A DNA stretch of 64,000 bases from Chitinivibrionales bacterium (GTDB lineage: Bacteria > Fibrobacterota > Chitinivibrionia > Chitinivibrionales > WJKA01). The DNA lies in contig WJLW01000105.1 of assembly GCA_014728295.1 (NCBI GenBank), forward strand, positions 32,571 to 96,570, in the 5' to 3' direction. Positions 17,789-26,755 of the stretch are shown here, one piece after another. Positions within the stretch are counted from its first letter, which is position 1; every line of letters starts with the position of its first letter. The notes beneath the pieces are model-generated. The model worked only from the letters and a program-made list of their open reading frames with translations. It had not been told where the DNA came from and made no database searches. The position numbers and the translations under genes were made by a program.

Positions 17789-20707
17789 CTAGGCAACCTG
17801 CGACATTAATTCTATTAATTCTTTGCGGGAGAAAGACTTAAGTGACCATTCCCGATCGGCAAGCAGCGCGTCCCGGGCCAGGCGCTTTTTTCTTTCAATT
17901 ATGCGATGGATTTTTTCCTCGAAGCTGCCTGCGGTGATGAATTTGAATACCTGCACGCCTTTTTTCTGCCCGATGCGATGTACGCGGTCGGTCGCTTGAT
18001 CTTCTCTGGCAGCATTCCACCAGCGATCATAGTGTATGACAATCGACGCGGCCACCAGGTCTACGCCAAACCCGGCGGCCCGCAGACTTCCCAGGAAAAC
18101 ACGGCAGTCCGGATCGGTATCAAATTGGCTCAACACTCGTCCGCGATCTATGGTACTGCCGGTCAGAATCGCGGCAGTAATATCCAGCTTCGCGAGATAC
18201 TTTTTGATGATTTCGATCATCCCGAGATATTGCGAGAACACAACGACCTTATGGCCGCTGTCCAGACATTCTGCAAGGATCTCTTTAAACAGTTCCCATT
18301 TGCCACTCTCACAGGCATCATACATGTCTATATCCCCCTTCACCAGTACCGGATGGTTGCACAGACGCTTGAAATAATTCAGGAGGGCGAAGATATGCAT
18401 GTAGGGAATAGCGCCGTCCACCTCCTTCAGTTGAGAAATCAAGGGCCTGGCTCTGGCTTCGAGCGCCTGGTGATACAATTCATATTGCAGCGGCGACAGA
18501 GTGCACCAGCGCACATCTTCTATCTTGGGCGGCAGATCGCGTGCGACTCGCTCCTTGGTACGACGCAATAGGAAAGGCGCAGTGATACGCTTGAAATGGA
18601 CAATTGCACCGGTATCTTTTTTCACTTCTATGGGAAAGCGAAACTGTTCTTCAAAACGAGCATCGTTTTCAAAAAAACCGGGCAATACTATGTCGAACAA
18701 CGTTTTCATGTCACGCAGACTATTTTCGACCGGCGTGCCGGTGAGGCAGAACTTGAGCGGCGCCTTCAATTTGAGCCCACATTGACAATTAATACTTTCA
18801 CGATTTTTCATGTGCTGGGCCTCGTCAAAAAACGCTGCAGCAAACCCGTAGGTGCTAAGACGATCGACATCCCTGCGCATCACTCCATAGCTGGTAAATA
18901 TGACATCAGGCTTTCGAAGCTCATCCAGCATGCGATCGGCTCCATGATACGTCTGTGCGGAGAATCCCGGCAGGTAGCGGGTTACTAAGTTCAGCCAGTG
19001 ACTCATTACCGACGTAGGACATACGACAAGGAAGGTTCCGCTTGCATTCCGCAGTTCGCGCACGGCCGCCATCAACGCCATTGCCTGGTGTGTTTTGCCA
19101 AGCCCCATATCATCGCAAAGCAGGCCACCCAGGCCGTTATCATACAAAAAGAGCAGCCAGGTAAGCCCTTTTTTTTGATAGCCGCGTAATTGTGCTTTGA
19201 GTCCGCGAAGCTTTTTCACCGGTTTAAACGGGGCTAAAGCGAGCATGCGCTTCAGTTTGTCAATTTGTTGAGCATCACCTTCGTATAGCACTTCCGCGTC
19301 GGTTGATTTTTGAAGTCGTATAACCGACGATTTCTTGATGCCGACCAGATCGTCAGAGACCATCGAATATGGCACAAGCGCATGGTTAATCGCATTGCTT
19401 GCACAATCAATCAGCGCCTCGCCAAAAACCAGATAGCGTTGCGTACCGCTGCATGCTTTATGCAAGGTCTGCAGCGGGACACGCTCCTTCCCGGCACAAA
19501 AGCAAATCCGGGCGATACAATCTGAAGCATCGACCTGATGCGGATGAAAAATCACACTCTCGAACTGTACAATCCTGGTTACATTCAGCAACCTGCCAAA
19601 ATTGACTTCGGCAACATGCCCGAACAAGTCGGGGGTCGCGGCTGTATCGGATTCTCCGCATAGTGACAATTCATATCTCTGCGATTCGAGAAATCGGGCA
19701 AATTCCTCTCTCTTAAATACTTGCTCTTTGCCCAGTCCCTGCGAAATGAGTCCGATCGACGCAAAATCAAAAGCAGCCATTGCTTTTTCGGCGCCAAAAT
19801 AGTATTGATGACCGAATAACAATTTATGCTTAAATGGCCGGCACGTCCTGCCATTCCTGCCAAAGTCAATGCATACATGCGGCAAAACATGTATCTTCGA
19901 TTTGAGGGTTTTCAATTTAAAATACAGGGAGCATTTTTCAGTACGCGGCGTAAACGGAAGAGCAATGCCACATCCCGCTGCCACGGCTGCCAAAGCCGGC
20001 AGCCTGTCGTCGGGAATGGGTATGCTTAATCGTGCGCCTTCTGCAAATCGCGCATCCAGCACGCCCTGCCCTGTGGCACTCTTGAGTTTTAGCTCTGATG
20101 TTACTTTTGCAAAGCCGTATTCGCAAAAAAAATGATACATAATTCTAAACCAGAACGATCGCTCAAGTGACAATTGCTGGGAGAAGCGATCATGTTCCAG
20201 AAGTTTTTTTTCCGTATCGCTCAGCACGAAGCGCGCGGCTTTCCAGGCACGCTCGAATCGAGAGTGCGCTTCATTTCGACCCGCCAAATCAAGCCTGCTT
20301 TTCAATCGATTGAGAGCGCCCTCATCACCGCAAAGCTCTGCACACACCTGATTTTGTGAGTGCGAGACGGTTAGTGCCCCCTGTCCCTTCCGGCTTGATT
20401 CATGCGAAATCGAGATCGACCCAACTGACACAGGATGGGATTTGACAAAATTTACAACCATCCGCCATAAGGGTGAAGCAAGTATCGTCTCATGCGGACC
20501 CTTATCTTCAGCAAGACGATACAACGCATCACAGCCCCGGCGCACCAAGCGGACATGCTGGCAATCGGGCGTGTCCCCTCTGGTGCAACTGCAGAATGCA
20601 CGCCGCTTTTTCTTCCGCTGATCTTGAATTATTACAGCTTCGACATCAGGAAAACCAGCGTCGGCAAGCACAAAACAATTTCTGAAAAATTCAACATTAT
20701 CGGGCAT
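17789..20707 (-). CDS. SWIM zinc-finger SNF2-family helicase/ATPase
   Basis: 972 residues from the ATG at 20707; a TTG at 20716 is the alternative. Near residue 40 is a SWIM-type zinc motif, CSCTRGDTPDCQH (CxC...CxH). The C-terminal half is a full SNF2 ATPase: Walker A DDMGLGKT with Lys538, FFDEAQHMKN (DEAQ in place of DEAH), LTGTPVENSL, LLRRTKERV, and the second RecA-like part with VVFSQYLGMIEII and DRVHRIGQKKGVQVFKF. Bacterial proteins of this layout are ATP-driven DNA or RNA-polymerase remodellers (the RapA/HepA group is related). No restriction or methylase gene lies nearby. Confidence 0.9.
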   Translation of the reverse strand: MPDNVEFFRNCFVLADAGFPDVEAVIIQDQRKKKRRAFCSCTRGDTPDCQHVRLVRRGCDALYRLAEDKGPHETILASPLWRMVVNFVKSHPVSVGSISISHESSRKGQGALTVSHSQNQVCAELCGDEGALNRLKSRLDLAGRNEAHSRFERAWKAARFVLSDTEKKLLEHDRFSQQLSLERSFWFRIMYHFFCEYGFAKVTSELKLKSATGQGVLDARFAEGARLSIPIPDDRLPALAAVAAGCGIALPFTPRTEKCSLYFKLKTLKSKIHVLPHVCIDFGRNGRTCRPFKHKLLFGHQYYFGAEKAMAAFDFASIGLISQGLGKEQVFKREEFARFLESQRYELSLCGESDTAATPDLFGHVAEVNFGRLLNVTRIVQFESVIFHPHQVDASDCIARICFCAGKERVPLQTLHKACSGTQRYLVFGEALIDCASNAINHALVPYSMVSDDLVGIKKSSVIRLQKSTDAEVLYEGDAQQIDKLKRMLALAPFKPVKKLRGLKAQLRGYQKKGLTWLLFLYDNGLGGLLCDDMGLGKTHQAMALMAAVRELRNASGTFLVVCPTSVMSHWLNLVTRYLPGFSAQTYHGADRMLDELRKPDVIFTSYGVMRRDVDRLSTYGFAAAFFDEAQHMKNRESINCQCGLKLKAPLKFCLTGTPVENSLRDMKTLFDIVLPGFFENDARFEEQFRFPIEVKKDTGAIVHFKRITAPFLLRRTKERVARDLPPKIEDVRWCTLSPLQYELYHQALEARARPLISQLKEVDGAIPYMHIFALLNYFKRLCNHPVLVKGDIDMYDACESGKWELFKEILAECLDSGHKVVVFSQYLGMIEIIKKYLAKLDITAAILTGSTIDRGRVLSQFDTDPDCRVFLGSLRAAGFGVDLVAASIVIHYDRWWNAAREDQATDRVHRIGQKKGVQVFKFITAGSFEEKIHRIIERKKRLARDALLADREWSLKSFSRKELIELMSQVA

Positions 20708-20870
20708 AGCTTGCAAGATGCAAAAGGAAAATCAAGGTGCGCACAGGTATGAATACGGGCTGCACACCCGCTCCCTTTTCCCCGGTGGCAGAGTCTATTT
20801 ATTTTCTGTATAATTGAAATTCAATATACATGCCGCATACCAAGCTCCCTGAATTGGAGACATCATCCAC

Positions 20871-21761
20871 ATGCGAATTAAGCGACGAAGCGCTGCATTG
20901 CTGATAAACGCACTTTTCCTGCATACGCTGCTGGCATCACTCAACTGCGCCGCCGCATTTTCTGAAGAAGAATTTGAATACTACATCAAAGAGGGCTATC
21001 AGCCACTCTATGACGAGCAGGACGGAGATTATCCTGAAAACACCTATCTCATCAATGGAGATGTTACGGTCAAGCGCGGCAAAACACTCACCTTCTATCC
21101 CGGCAGCAGGATTATTGTCACGAAAAACGCCCGTATCCAGGTCGAAGGGACCCTGATATGCCAGGGAACCCCGCTCAATAAAATCACCTTTTCACGGCTG
21201 GAAAATGAAAAGTACTTTTATCCGGTCGAGCAGGATATCGATACGCGGTGGGGAGGGATATTTGTGCACGATGATGCGCGGGCCGAATTGAGCCATTCTA
21301 TAATCGAACAGAGCAAATACGGCATAGAGGCAACGCCCGGATACGGCAGCATTGTGCTTGACAGTGTCGTGATGCGCAACAACAGATATCAGCATCTCAA
21401 AGTCGGGGGCGCCATCATTTCAGTTGACACAGACAAACCGCTTTCCCTCACATTTCCCGTAACCGACACGGTTGCCGTTGCAAAGCAGCATTCGGCCCGC
21501 ACTCAATCACAGTCGGCGCAGGCGCCTTCCCGCTTCCGTCCAAAACTGATGCTGCGTATTGGATTGGGCACCGTGACCGTCGGCGCGGGGATAGCCGCAA
21601 TCAGCTTGCATGCTGCAGCAAACAGCGATAAGGCCACCTACCAAAAGACCGGCGATAATGAATATGATAGCTCATATGCCCGCAAAGCCACACACGGCAA
21701 TATATGGGCCGTCATTGCCCTGCTGTCGGCGGCCGGATTCGGCATTACTATGTTTTTCTAA
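20871..21761 (+). CDS. Exported beta-helix protein with two C-terminal membrane helices
   Basis: 296 residues. A signal peptide is visible (hydrophobic run ending LNCAAA). Residues 45-185 read like a right-handed parallel beta-helix: TYLINGDVTVKRGKTLTFYP, SRIIVTKNARIQVEGTL and RWGGIFVHDDARAELSHSII, a pattern common in putative surface adhesins. A Ser/Gln-rich linker follows, then two hydrophobic helices (about 225-245 and 275-296) with a short loop between them. A TATAAT at 20809-20814 may be the -10 box, but no convincing -35 is seen. The gene diverges from the SNF2 gene. Function unknown. Confidence 0.65.
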   Translation: MRIKRRSAALLINALFLHTLLASLNCAAAFSEEEFEYYIKEGYQPLYDEQDGDYPENTYLINGDVTVKRGKTLTFYPGSRIIVTKNARIQVEGTLICQGTPLNKITFSRLENEKYFYPVEQDIDTRWGGIFVHDDARAELSHSIIEQSKYGIEATPGYGSIVLDSVVMRNNRYQHLKVGGAIISVDTDKPLSLTFPVTDTVAVAKQHSARTQSQSAQAPSRFRPKLMLRIGLGTVTVGAGIAAISLHAAANSDKATYQKTGDNEYDSSYARKATHGNIWAVIALLSAAGFGITMFF

Positions 21762-21930
21762 TTCACACGCCGACCCAAAGCCAGGTCTAAATATCCAAGC
21801 TTTGCACTTCTTGGAGCACTGCTTTCGGTTCTCAATTGCGACTCTTTTCTGCGCCGGGACGGCTTGTTTTGAAATCCACAGCCGATAAAACTGCCGATTT
21901 GCAAGGAGAAATCTTCCGCCGTACGCCGTA

Positions 21931-21954
21931 TATCTTACCCCGTATCTTACCCCG
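21931..21954. repeat. Two tandem 12-bp repeats at the left end of the transposase unit
   Basis: TATCTTACCCCG occurs twice back to back (21931-21942 and 21943-21954). The second copy runs into the left inverted repeat, which starts at 21947. It may mark insertion or end-slippage during transposition, or be accidental. Confidence 0.7.
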
Positions 21955-21972
21955 GAGTTAAATTAATAAATT
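21947..21972 (+). repeat. Left 26-bp inverted repeat
   Basis: Starts TTACCCCGGAGTT and ends ATAAATT. It contains the transposase stop codon (TAA read on the minus strand), so the last codons of the gene lie within the repeat. It is the exact reverse complement of 22946-22971. Confidence 0.9.
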
Positions 21973-22933
21973 TAGAGATATCTTTCTTTGAGACCAGTTT
22001 TTCTCCAAGGGGGATTGCATATGATACCGCGGGTTGACTCACGTTTAAGAAGGCGGCAACCTTAACCGCAGGGAATCCGAATGCTCTACAGGCAAGAAAT
22101 ATGAACCGTTTTTTGCTGTTCGATACCGGCACGGAGCGGCTCCTTTTCAGTAAATCTTCCATATTCAGACCATCGCTGCAGGCGACGGCGTTGCACAGCC
22201 TCTCGATAGTCCACTTCTCTGATACAGAGCGGGTCAGACCAATATGCATCGCATAATTTTTTATCGCCGTAACCACAAAATCCCGATCACCAATGACCCA
22301 ACACTCGGGGCGATCCTTTCTGTCAATACCATGATTGCTGGAGCGTACCATTTCAATCAACCAGTCATCGGAATGTCTGCCAATTCCCTCATTGATAAAT
22401 TTTCGGTACTCGATCCGCGCTCCGCTCAGAGTTCGTCCGAATCGCCTCAGGACTGGTTTTATTGTTTGAAAACCGCAGGAGGCCTGTCCCATTACCGCAC
22501 TATGACCACACCAGCGGTACCGATCCAGTTCTTCGATGGTACGGCAGATCCCTGCTCTGAGCGGATTGAGGTGCACATAACGGATCAATTCCTCGAGATA
22601 CTTCTGATCTTGACTCATGATGGACTTGAACCGGTCCTGAAAAAGGTAGCCGTTGCGATCATATTTTCGGTTGTAATACCGGGCATATTTACCGTTAAGT
22701 ACCCGCATCATACGAGCTAAAGGCGATTCACTGCACCGCAGAATGAGATGATAATGCGTATCCATCAATGCCCAGGCATAACAGAGGTGGCCGCTTTGTC
22801 GGAGGGCTTGAGAAAAAAGAGAAAGGAAATATTCGCGGTCATCATCTGACGGGAAGATGTTCTTTCCATCGATTCCCCGTGCCATTATATGAGTGATTCC
22901 ACCAGGAATAATTATTCTCTTTTTTGTTGGCAT
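21947..22933 (-). CDS. REP-associated-type tyrosine (HUH) transposase with C-terminal helix-turn-helix
   Basis: 328 residues. The N-terminal 180 residues are a Y1 (IS200-like) transposase domain: GITHIMARG, the metal-binding HUH motif within DTHYHLILR, and the catalytic Tyr in YVHLNPLRAG. The C-terminal part ends in a DnaA-domain-IV-like helix-turn-helix (FPAVKVAAFLNVSQPAVSYA), a combination common in single-copy TnpA-REP proteins. These enzymes cut single-stranded DNA at hairpin repeats. The start has AGGAGG a few bases upstream. The gene seems intact. Confidence 0.88.
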   Translation of the reverse strand: MPTKKRIIIPGGITHIMARGIDGKNIFPSDDDREYFLSLFSQALRQSGHLCYAWALMDTHYHLILRCSESPLARMMRVLNGKYARYYNRKYDRNGYLFQDRFKSIMSQDQKYLEELIRYVHLNPLRAGICRTIEELDRYRWCGHSAVMGQASCGFQTIKPVLRRFGRTLSGARIEYRKFINEGIGRHSDDWLIEMVRSSNHGIDRKDRPECWVIGDRDFVVTAIKNYAMHIGLTRSVSEKWTIERLCNAVACSDGLNMEDLLKRSRSVPVSNSKKRFIFLACRAFGFPAVKVAAFLNVSQPAVSYAIPLGEKLVSKKDISKFINLTPG

Positions 22934-22945
22934 AGGAGGTAATAT

Positions 22946-22971
22946 AATTTATTAATTTAACTCCGGGGTAA
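22946..22971 (-). repeat. Right 26-bp inverted repeat
   Basis: Lies 13-38 nt upstream of the transposase ATG and matches the left repeat exactly in inverted orientation. It could hold the transposase promoter or operator as well as the element end. Confidence 0.9.
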
Positions 22972-23066
22972 AACCCATTGGTTTTGCATTCACAATGATT
23001 ATCACAACAGAACATACAATCGCTATTTTTTTTACATTCACATTCATTTCAGTACTCCTTCAGCAT

Positions 23067-23876
23067 TTAATTAATACCAGCAATATCAATTTCCCGTTCA
23101 TCCGCCACCAGCGCCTTGGTCCCGGCGCTGTCCTTTGTATACAAGTTCAATTTGTATGTCGCCGGCTCCTGTATTGTCCCAAAAACGCTCTGGTCTTCGG
23201 TGCCGTACCAGATTTCGCTGTATACACCCGGTGTTTTGGTTGCCGTTGAATCTCCGAGTATCAGACCGGAATTGAATCTGCACCATGCCTTACCACTGTA
23301 GAGCACTTTGTAGCTGACCTGCAGCACATCGGAGTAATACGGGGTCATGGCATTTTTTGTCAGCACAAGATCGGCGGCGATAAATGCCGCGGAAACATCG
23401 CCGGTGTAGCCATCGGCAAACAGCCGCACATACGGCACAACCTCCTTTGAGATTTGCGATGAACTCCAGCTCAGTTTCGCCTGCGCGCCGCCGGTGTTAT
23501 CGTAATATTCAAGGCGGATATCGTATTTCTGCCCGCTTTCAAGAGCGATATTTCCGGACAATTCGGCCGCTGTATCGCGGTTGACCCATGAATCAACCAG
23601 TTGCTGGCCGTTCACCCACAGCCGCGCGCCGTCGTTGACAAGCGTGTAGAACGTGAATGTGCCGGTGTGCGGCGCCTGTACCCGGCCGGCCCATTCAGTG
23701 CGGCCATCAAATGCACCCCGATTCTCATGGCAGTTCCATCCCTCGTAGAGCGTGCAGCCTGAATCAGCTGCAGAGCTGCAACAGACGCTTGCCGCCGAGG
23801 TAATGTTCGAGGAATGCCCTATGTCGTAACAGCGTTTTGGGATGTGATATAACTTACGTATTTCGTATCTTCCTGA
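23067..23876 (-). pseudogene. Start-less PA14-domain protein remnant
   Basis: The minus strand is open from 23876 to a TAA at 23067, yet no ATG, GTG or TTG occurs before a GTG at 23615 that lies in the middle of a domain. The translation holds a PA14-like domain (GRTEWAGRVQAPHTGTFTFY, NDGARLWVNGQQLVDSW, YDIRLEYYDN), followed by a 100-residue beta-rich domain ending in EREIDIAGIN. The open frame runs into the 3' end of the hemerythrin gene, where homology-like sequence stops. The likely reading is the 3' part of a larger secreted PA14 protein cut by a rearrangement. The intact gene at 24419-26578 also carries a PA14 domain. Confidence 0.65.
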
Positions 23877-24235
23877 TTAATATGTGTCAACCACCACTCC
23901 TTCAGAAACGCCAGCGCGATATGGGCATCTCCCCGATCGATCGCTTCAAGTCGCTTTTGGGCGGTTTCGGCCTGAAGCTGGCGATGCAGCGACAGGTGCT
24001 GCTCTATAGCGGGGTAGTTGAACCTGCGCAGCAGCTTCTCTTCGGTCCCAAAATGAAGCACCGTATACTGCTTGATAATTGACATGACCGGCTTGATCAT
24101 CTCCTCGCCATATCCCGAACTGATACAGTAATGAAGCGAGTTGACGGCGGATACAATCCCCTTGTGCTGCTCGTCAATGATTGCGATGCCGGTGTCGTTG
24201 CTTTCGCTCCATTTAATGTAAAGATGTTGGTGCAT
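23819..24235 (-). CDS. Bacteriohemerythrin
   Basis: 138 residues, a single-domain hemerythrin. The diiron ligand motifs are in the usual order: His24 in DEQHKG, HFGTEEKLL, HLSLHRQL, and HINQEDTKYVSY near the end. Such proteins bind O2 at a non-haem di-iron site and serve oxygen sensing or scavenging, often in microaerobic or anaerobic bacteria. AAAGGA lies 7 nt before the ATG, and a promoter is proposed upstream. Its 3' end overlaps the open frame of the PA14 remnant. Confidence 0.9.
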   Translation of the reverse strand: MHQHLYIKWSESNDTGIAIIDEQHKGIVSAVNSLHYCISSGYGEEMIKPVMSIIKQYTVLHFGTEEKLLRRFNYPAIEQHLSLHRQLQAETAQKRLEAIDRGDAHIALAFLKEWWLTHINQEDTKYVSYITSQNAVTT

Positions 24236-24285
24236 GCAAGCATCCTTTCATCACAGAACGATGACGGGTCGGTTGTTCCTGTAAT

Positions 24286-24315
24286 AGTGTACCGCGGATG
24301 GAACACAGGTGTCAA
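24286..24315 (-). promoter_or_regulatory. Candidate promoter for the hemerythrin gene
   Basis: On the minus strand TTGACA (24315-24310) and TACACT (24291-24286) are 18 nt apart, about 50 nt upstream of the ATG at 24235. The -35 is perfect and the -10 has 4 of 6 matches. Judged by eye. Confidence 0.5.
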
Positions 24316-24418
24316 TATGCCGCCGCCCGACAGCAGCGCACTACAGGCGACATTCGGCACACAGTGCAGCATGCAGTCAGCGCGGCGGTACGTGCTGCAT
24401 CACGAATGCTGGTAGTGG

Positions 24419-26578
24419 TTACGGCCTGCTCCTGACGTACAGCAAATACACTCCGCTTCCTAGCGTCTGCCGGTCGATGGCGATCGTTGCCGGGCCGTTG
24501 CCCGTATAGCTGCGAACGGTTCTTCCCGCAAGATCAACCGCACGGGCCTGCCAGGCATCCGCATAGGGGATACGAACGGTTGTGGCTTTACGAAGCAGAA
24601 TCCGGCTCATGCCGGCATCGGTGCGGACGCTGATCGGAGCCGGACCGGATTTCGTGACCGCCGTAACCTGCGAAGGGGCATTGCCGGGGACGTAGCTGAA
24701 CGCTGCAGCGGGGACGGCTGTGCTGTCGATACCGGGACCTTCATACGACATGTCAAGATAGCGAGAGCCATGCGCCTGATAGTATTCGATAAACAAAGGA
24801 TGTTTGCCGGCTTCGAGCTGGATTCTCCCTTCGGAAACATCATCGGAGCGTTTGGATTGATGAATAATCAACTCAGGTCCCAAATACAGGCGTGCGCCGT
24901 CGTCAATGTGCATATAGAAGGTGTAATAGCCGGTCTGGGGAACGTCGATATAGCCCCACAGGCGTGAGACCGTGCAATCACCTTTACTCAGCTCCTGCAC
25001 CGAATCGACAGTGCCGCTGTCAACCAGTTCGAGTCCGTTGAAATTGTCCGGCAAATTGCAGATGCCTCTATAGATTTCATAGTACAATCCGTCAATATCA
25101 CCCGCAACGGTTTCCGCATTGACGAGTGTCAATTTGCGAAAGCGTTGCTTTGCCGGCCACCACGAGGGATCCTGCCCGTTTTTAAAGGCAACCGCACGTA
25201 AGGTCAGCGTCGTGTCGACGGTAATGGAGTCGGTAAAGGCGGGTGACTGAGCATTGGGCCAACTGCCGTCGAGCGTATACCGGATCACGGCGCCGGGATC
25301 GTCGCAGGTCAGCCAGGCATGTATCGAGTTCCTGAATACCGAATCTTGAATATGAATTTCGGGCGTTGCCGTGACGCGCAGGTTGTCGCGTGCTTCAGGA
25401 TCGGCACAGGGAGCGTTATCGTCAATACAGGGTATGGCGTAGCTGTCTCGATTATCAAGATCATCCAGCATAGCAGGATCGATATCACCGCGCGGCGCCG
25501 ACACCCAGAAATCGCCGTCGCCAACGCCGTGTCCTTTTTCAATCGTGGCGGCGGGTGCGTTCCGGTTTAGGTTGTCTTGCGTCTTGTGCGGAATTTTGGT
25601 GATATTAAGAGAGGTCGAATCGTGCCAGTTGAGCAATATGAGATTCGAACCGTTATCGCCGAACCGTCCGCCCGGAGACCAGCCTGATATCGGGCACCAC
25701 CAGTAGCGCGAGTTTGACGTCCAGTTGCTGATCGTTGCCAGGCCACCGCCCGTTTTTTCAACACGGAAACATGGATCGCGCTGGTAGGAAACACAATACT
25801 GGAAAGTGGTGTCGAGCGCACGATCGTTCCATTCCCCGACTTCCACGGTGGCTGCGCCCTGCGTTTTGCGTGTTGCATGGTCCAACGACGTTGCGTTGAG
25901 TACCGTATGACCGGAGCTGTGTGTGGAGACAATATGCCGTCCGTCGGGTGAAGCCGCCATGTTGCATCCGCCGCCAAATTTGGTACCGTCCCGCGTCCAG
26001 TCATTCTGATTGCGCAGAATCGTATCGGGCTTTGCATCAGCAAGAATATCTTCCAGGCTCATAAAAAATCTTGCGCCATACGCGTGGCCGAAAGCATACT
26101 GCCCATTCCCGGTGATTCTGACAACGGTGCTGCCCTCTTTCCACATAACCACTTTGCGGCTTTCCAGTGTCTTGACATTGAAGCGCCACAGAACGGCACG
26201 AGCCGGCGCATTTTTGCGATTGAGCGCAACCCAGACCCAGTCTCCCTGCGGCCAGTCAATATTGCCTGAAGCACCGTTTTGCCAGGCGACCAGCGGCTTG
26301 ATTTTGTAATCGGGCGACGTCATGGGCACATCCGCGCGCACGATTGCCAGGGTATCTGCATCATTACCCGGCAGCCAGAAAACGACATGCGTGCCGTGCG
26401 TATTAATAGCGGGATTCCACCCTTTTGCCAGGGGAAAACTGTCGACCACCGCGTTGTCCTCAAGGTGAATCGAACGTATCCATCCGTTTACGGCAGCGAC
26501 GCCGATACCGCTGACGGCGAACGCGTTGAGGCTGCCTGCAACAATGAGTGCGCAGATGAGGTTGAGGGATCGTACCAT
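24419..26578 (-). CDS. Large secreted protein: propeller-like N-terminus, chitobiase-type domain, PA14 and sorting-like C-terminus
   Basis: 719 residues with a signal peptide (LICALIVAGSLNAFA). Residues about 25-400 contain repeats with NTHGTHVVFWLPGND and AASPDGRHIVSTHSSG, like a TolB/WD-type propeller. Then comes a CHB_HEX_C-like segment (PGAVIRYTLDGSWPN, LTLRAVAFKNGQ), then a PA14 domain (TGYYTFYMHIDDGARLYLGP, HPLFIEYYQAHG). The last 75 residues (RAVDLAGRTVRSYTGNG, LGSGVYLLYVRSRP) resemble a type A sorting domain of the type IX pathway. The start at 26578 has AAAAGGAGAACAGGA before it. A carbohydrate-binding or surface role is inferred. Confidence 0.75.
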   Translation of the reverse strand: MVRSLNLICALIVAGSLNAFAVSGIGVAAVNGWIRSIHLEDNAVVDSFPLAKGWNPAINTHGTHVVFWLPGNDADTLAIVRADVPMTSPDYKIKPLVAWQNGASGNIDWPQGDWVWVALNRKNAPARAVLWRFNVKTLESRKVVMWKEGSTVVRITGNGQYAFGHAYGARFFMSLEDILADAKPDTILRNQNDWTRDGTKFGGGCNMAASPDGRHIVSTHSSGHTVLNATSLDHATRKTQGAATVEVGEWNDRALDTTFQYCVSYQRDPCFRVEKTGGGLATISNWTSNSRYWWCPISGWSPGGRFGDNGSNLILLNWHDSTSLNITKIPHKTQDNLNRNAPAATIEKGHGVGDGDFWVSAPRGDIDPAMLDDLDNRDSYAIPCIDDNAPCADPEARDNLRVTATPEIHIQDSVFRNSIHAWLTCDDPGAVIRYTLDGSWPNAQSPAFTDSITVDTTLTLRAVAFKNGQDPSWWPAKQRFRKLTLVNAETVAGDIDGLYYEIYRGICNLPDNFNGLELVDSGTVDSVQELSKGDCTVSRLWGYIDVPQTGYYTFYMHIDDGARLYLGPELIIHQSKRSDDVSEGRIQLEAGKHPLFIEYYQAHGSRYLDMSYEGPGIDSTAVPAAAFSYVPGNAPSQVTAVTKSGPAPISVRTDAGMSRILLRKATTVRIPYADAWQARAVDLAGRTVRSYTGNGPATIAIDRQTLGSGVYLLYVRSRP

Positions 26579-26680
26579 TCCTGTTCTCCTTTTGTTGAAC
26601 TTAACCGGATAAATGGAACATCTTTTACATACGAAAGCTGGAGCGGAGCCATTGGCGTGAACAGGTTCTGCCTCTGTAGT

Positions 26681-26708
26681 AATATAAAATGTGTTCGGTG
26701 GATGTCAA
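26681..26708 (-). promoter_or_regulatory. Strong candidate promoter for the secreted PA14 protein
   Basis: On the minus strand TTGACA (26708-26703) and TATATT (26686-26681) are separated by 16 nt, giving a leader of about 95 nt before the ATG at 26578. It lies just after the end of the ketosynthase operon, so the PA14 gene probably has its own transcript. Confidence 0.6.
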
Positions 26709-26755
26709 TTCGGGTATATAGTGCATGCAAGACGGCTTAAAGCATAAGCCATGCG

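Larger units (their letters stand above)
21947..22971 (-). mobile_element. HUH-transposase unit with 26-bp terminal inverted repeats
   Basis: A 1025-bp segment containing one transposase gene is bounded by a perfect 26-bp inverted repeat (21947-21972 and 22946-22971; core ACCCCGGAGTTAAATTAA). No other gene lies inside. Typical IS200/IS605 elements use subterminal hairpins and have no terminal inverted repeats, so either the enzyme is a domesticated REP-associated type acting on these repeats, or the unit is unusual. No target-site duplication was recognised. Confidence 0.6.
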
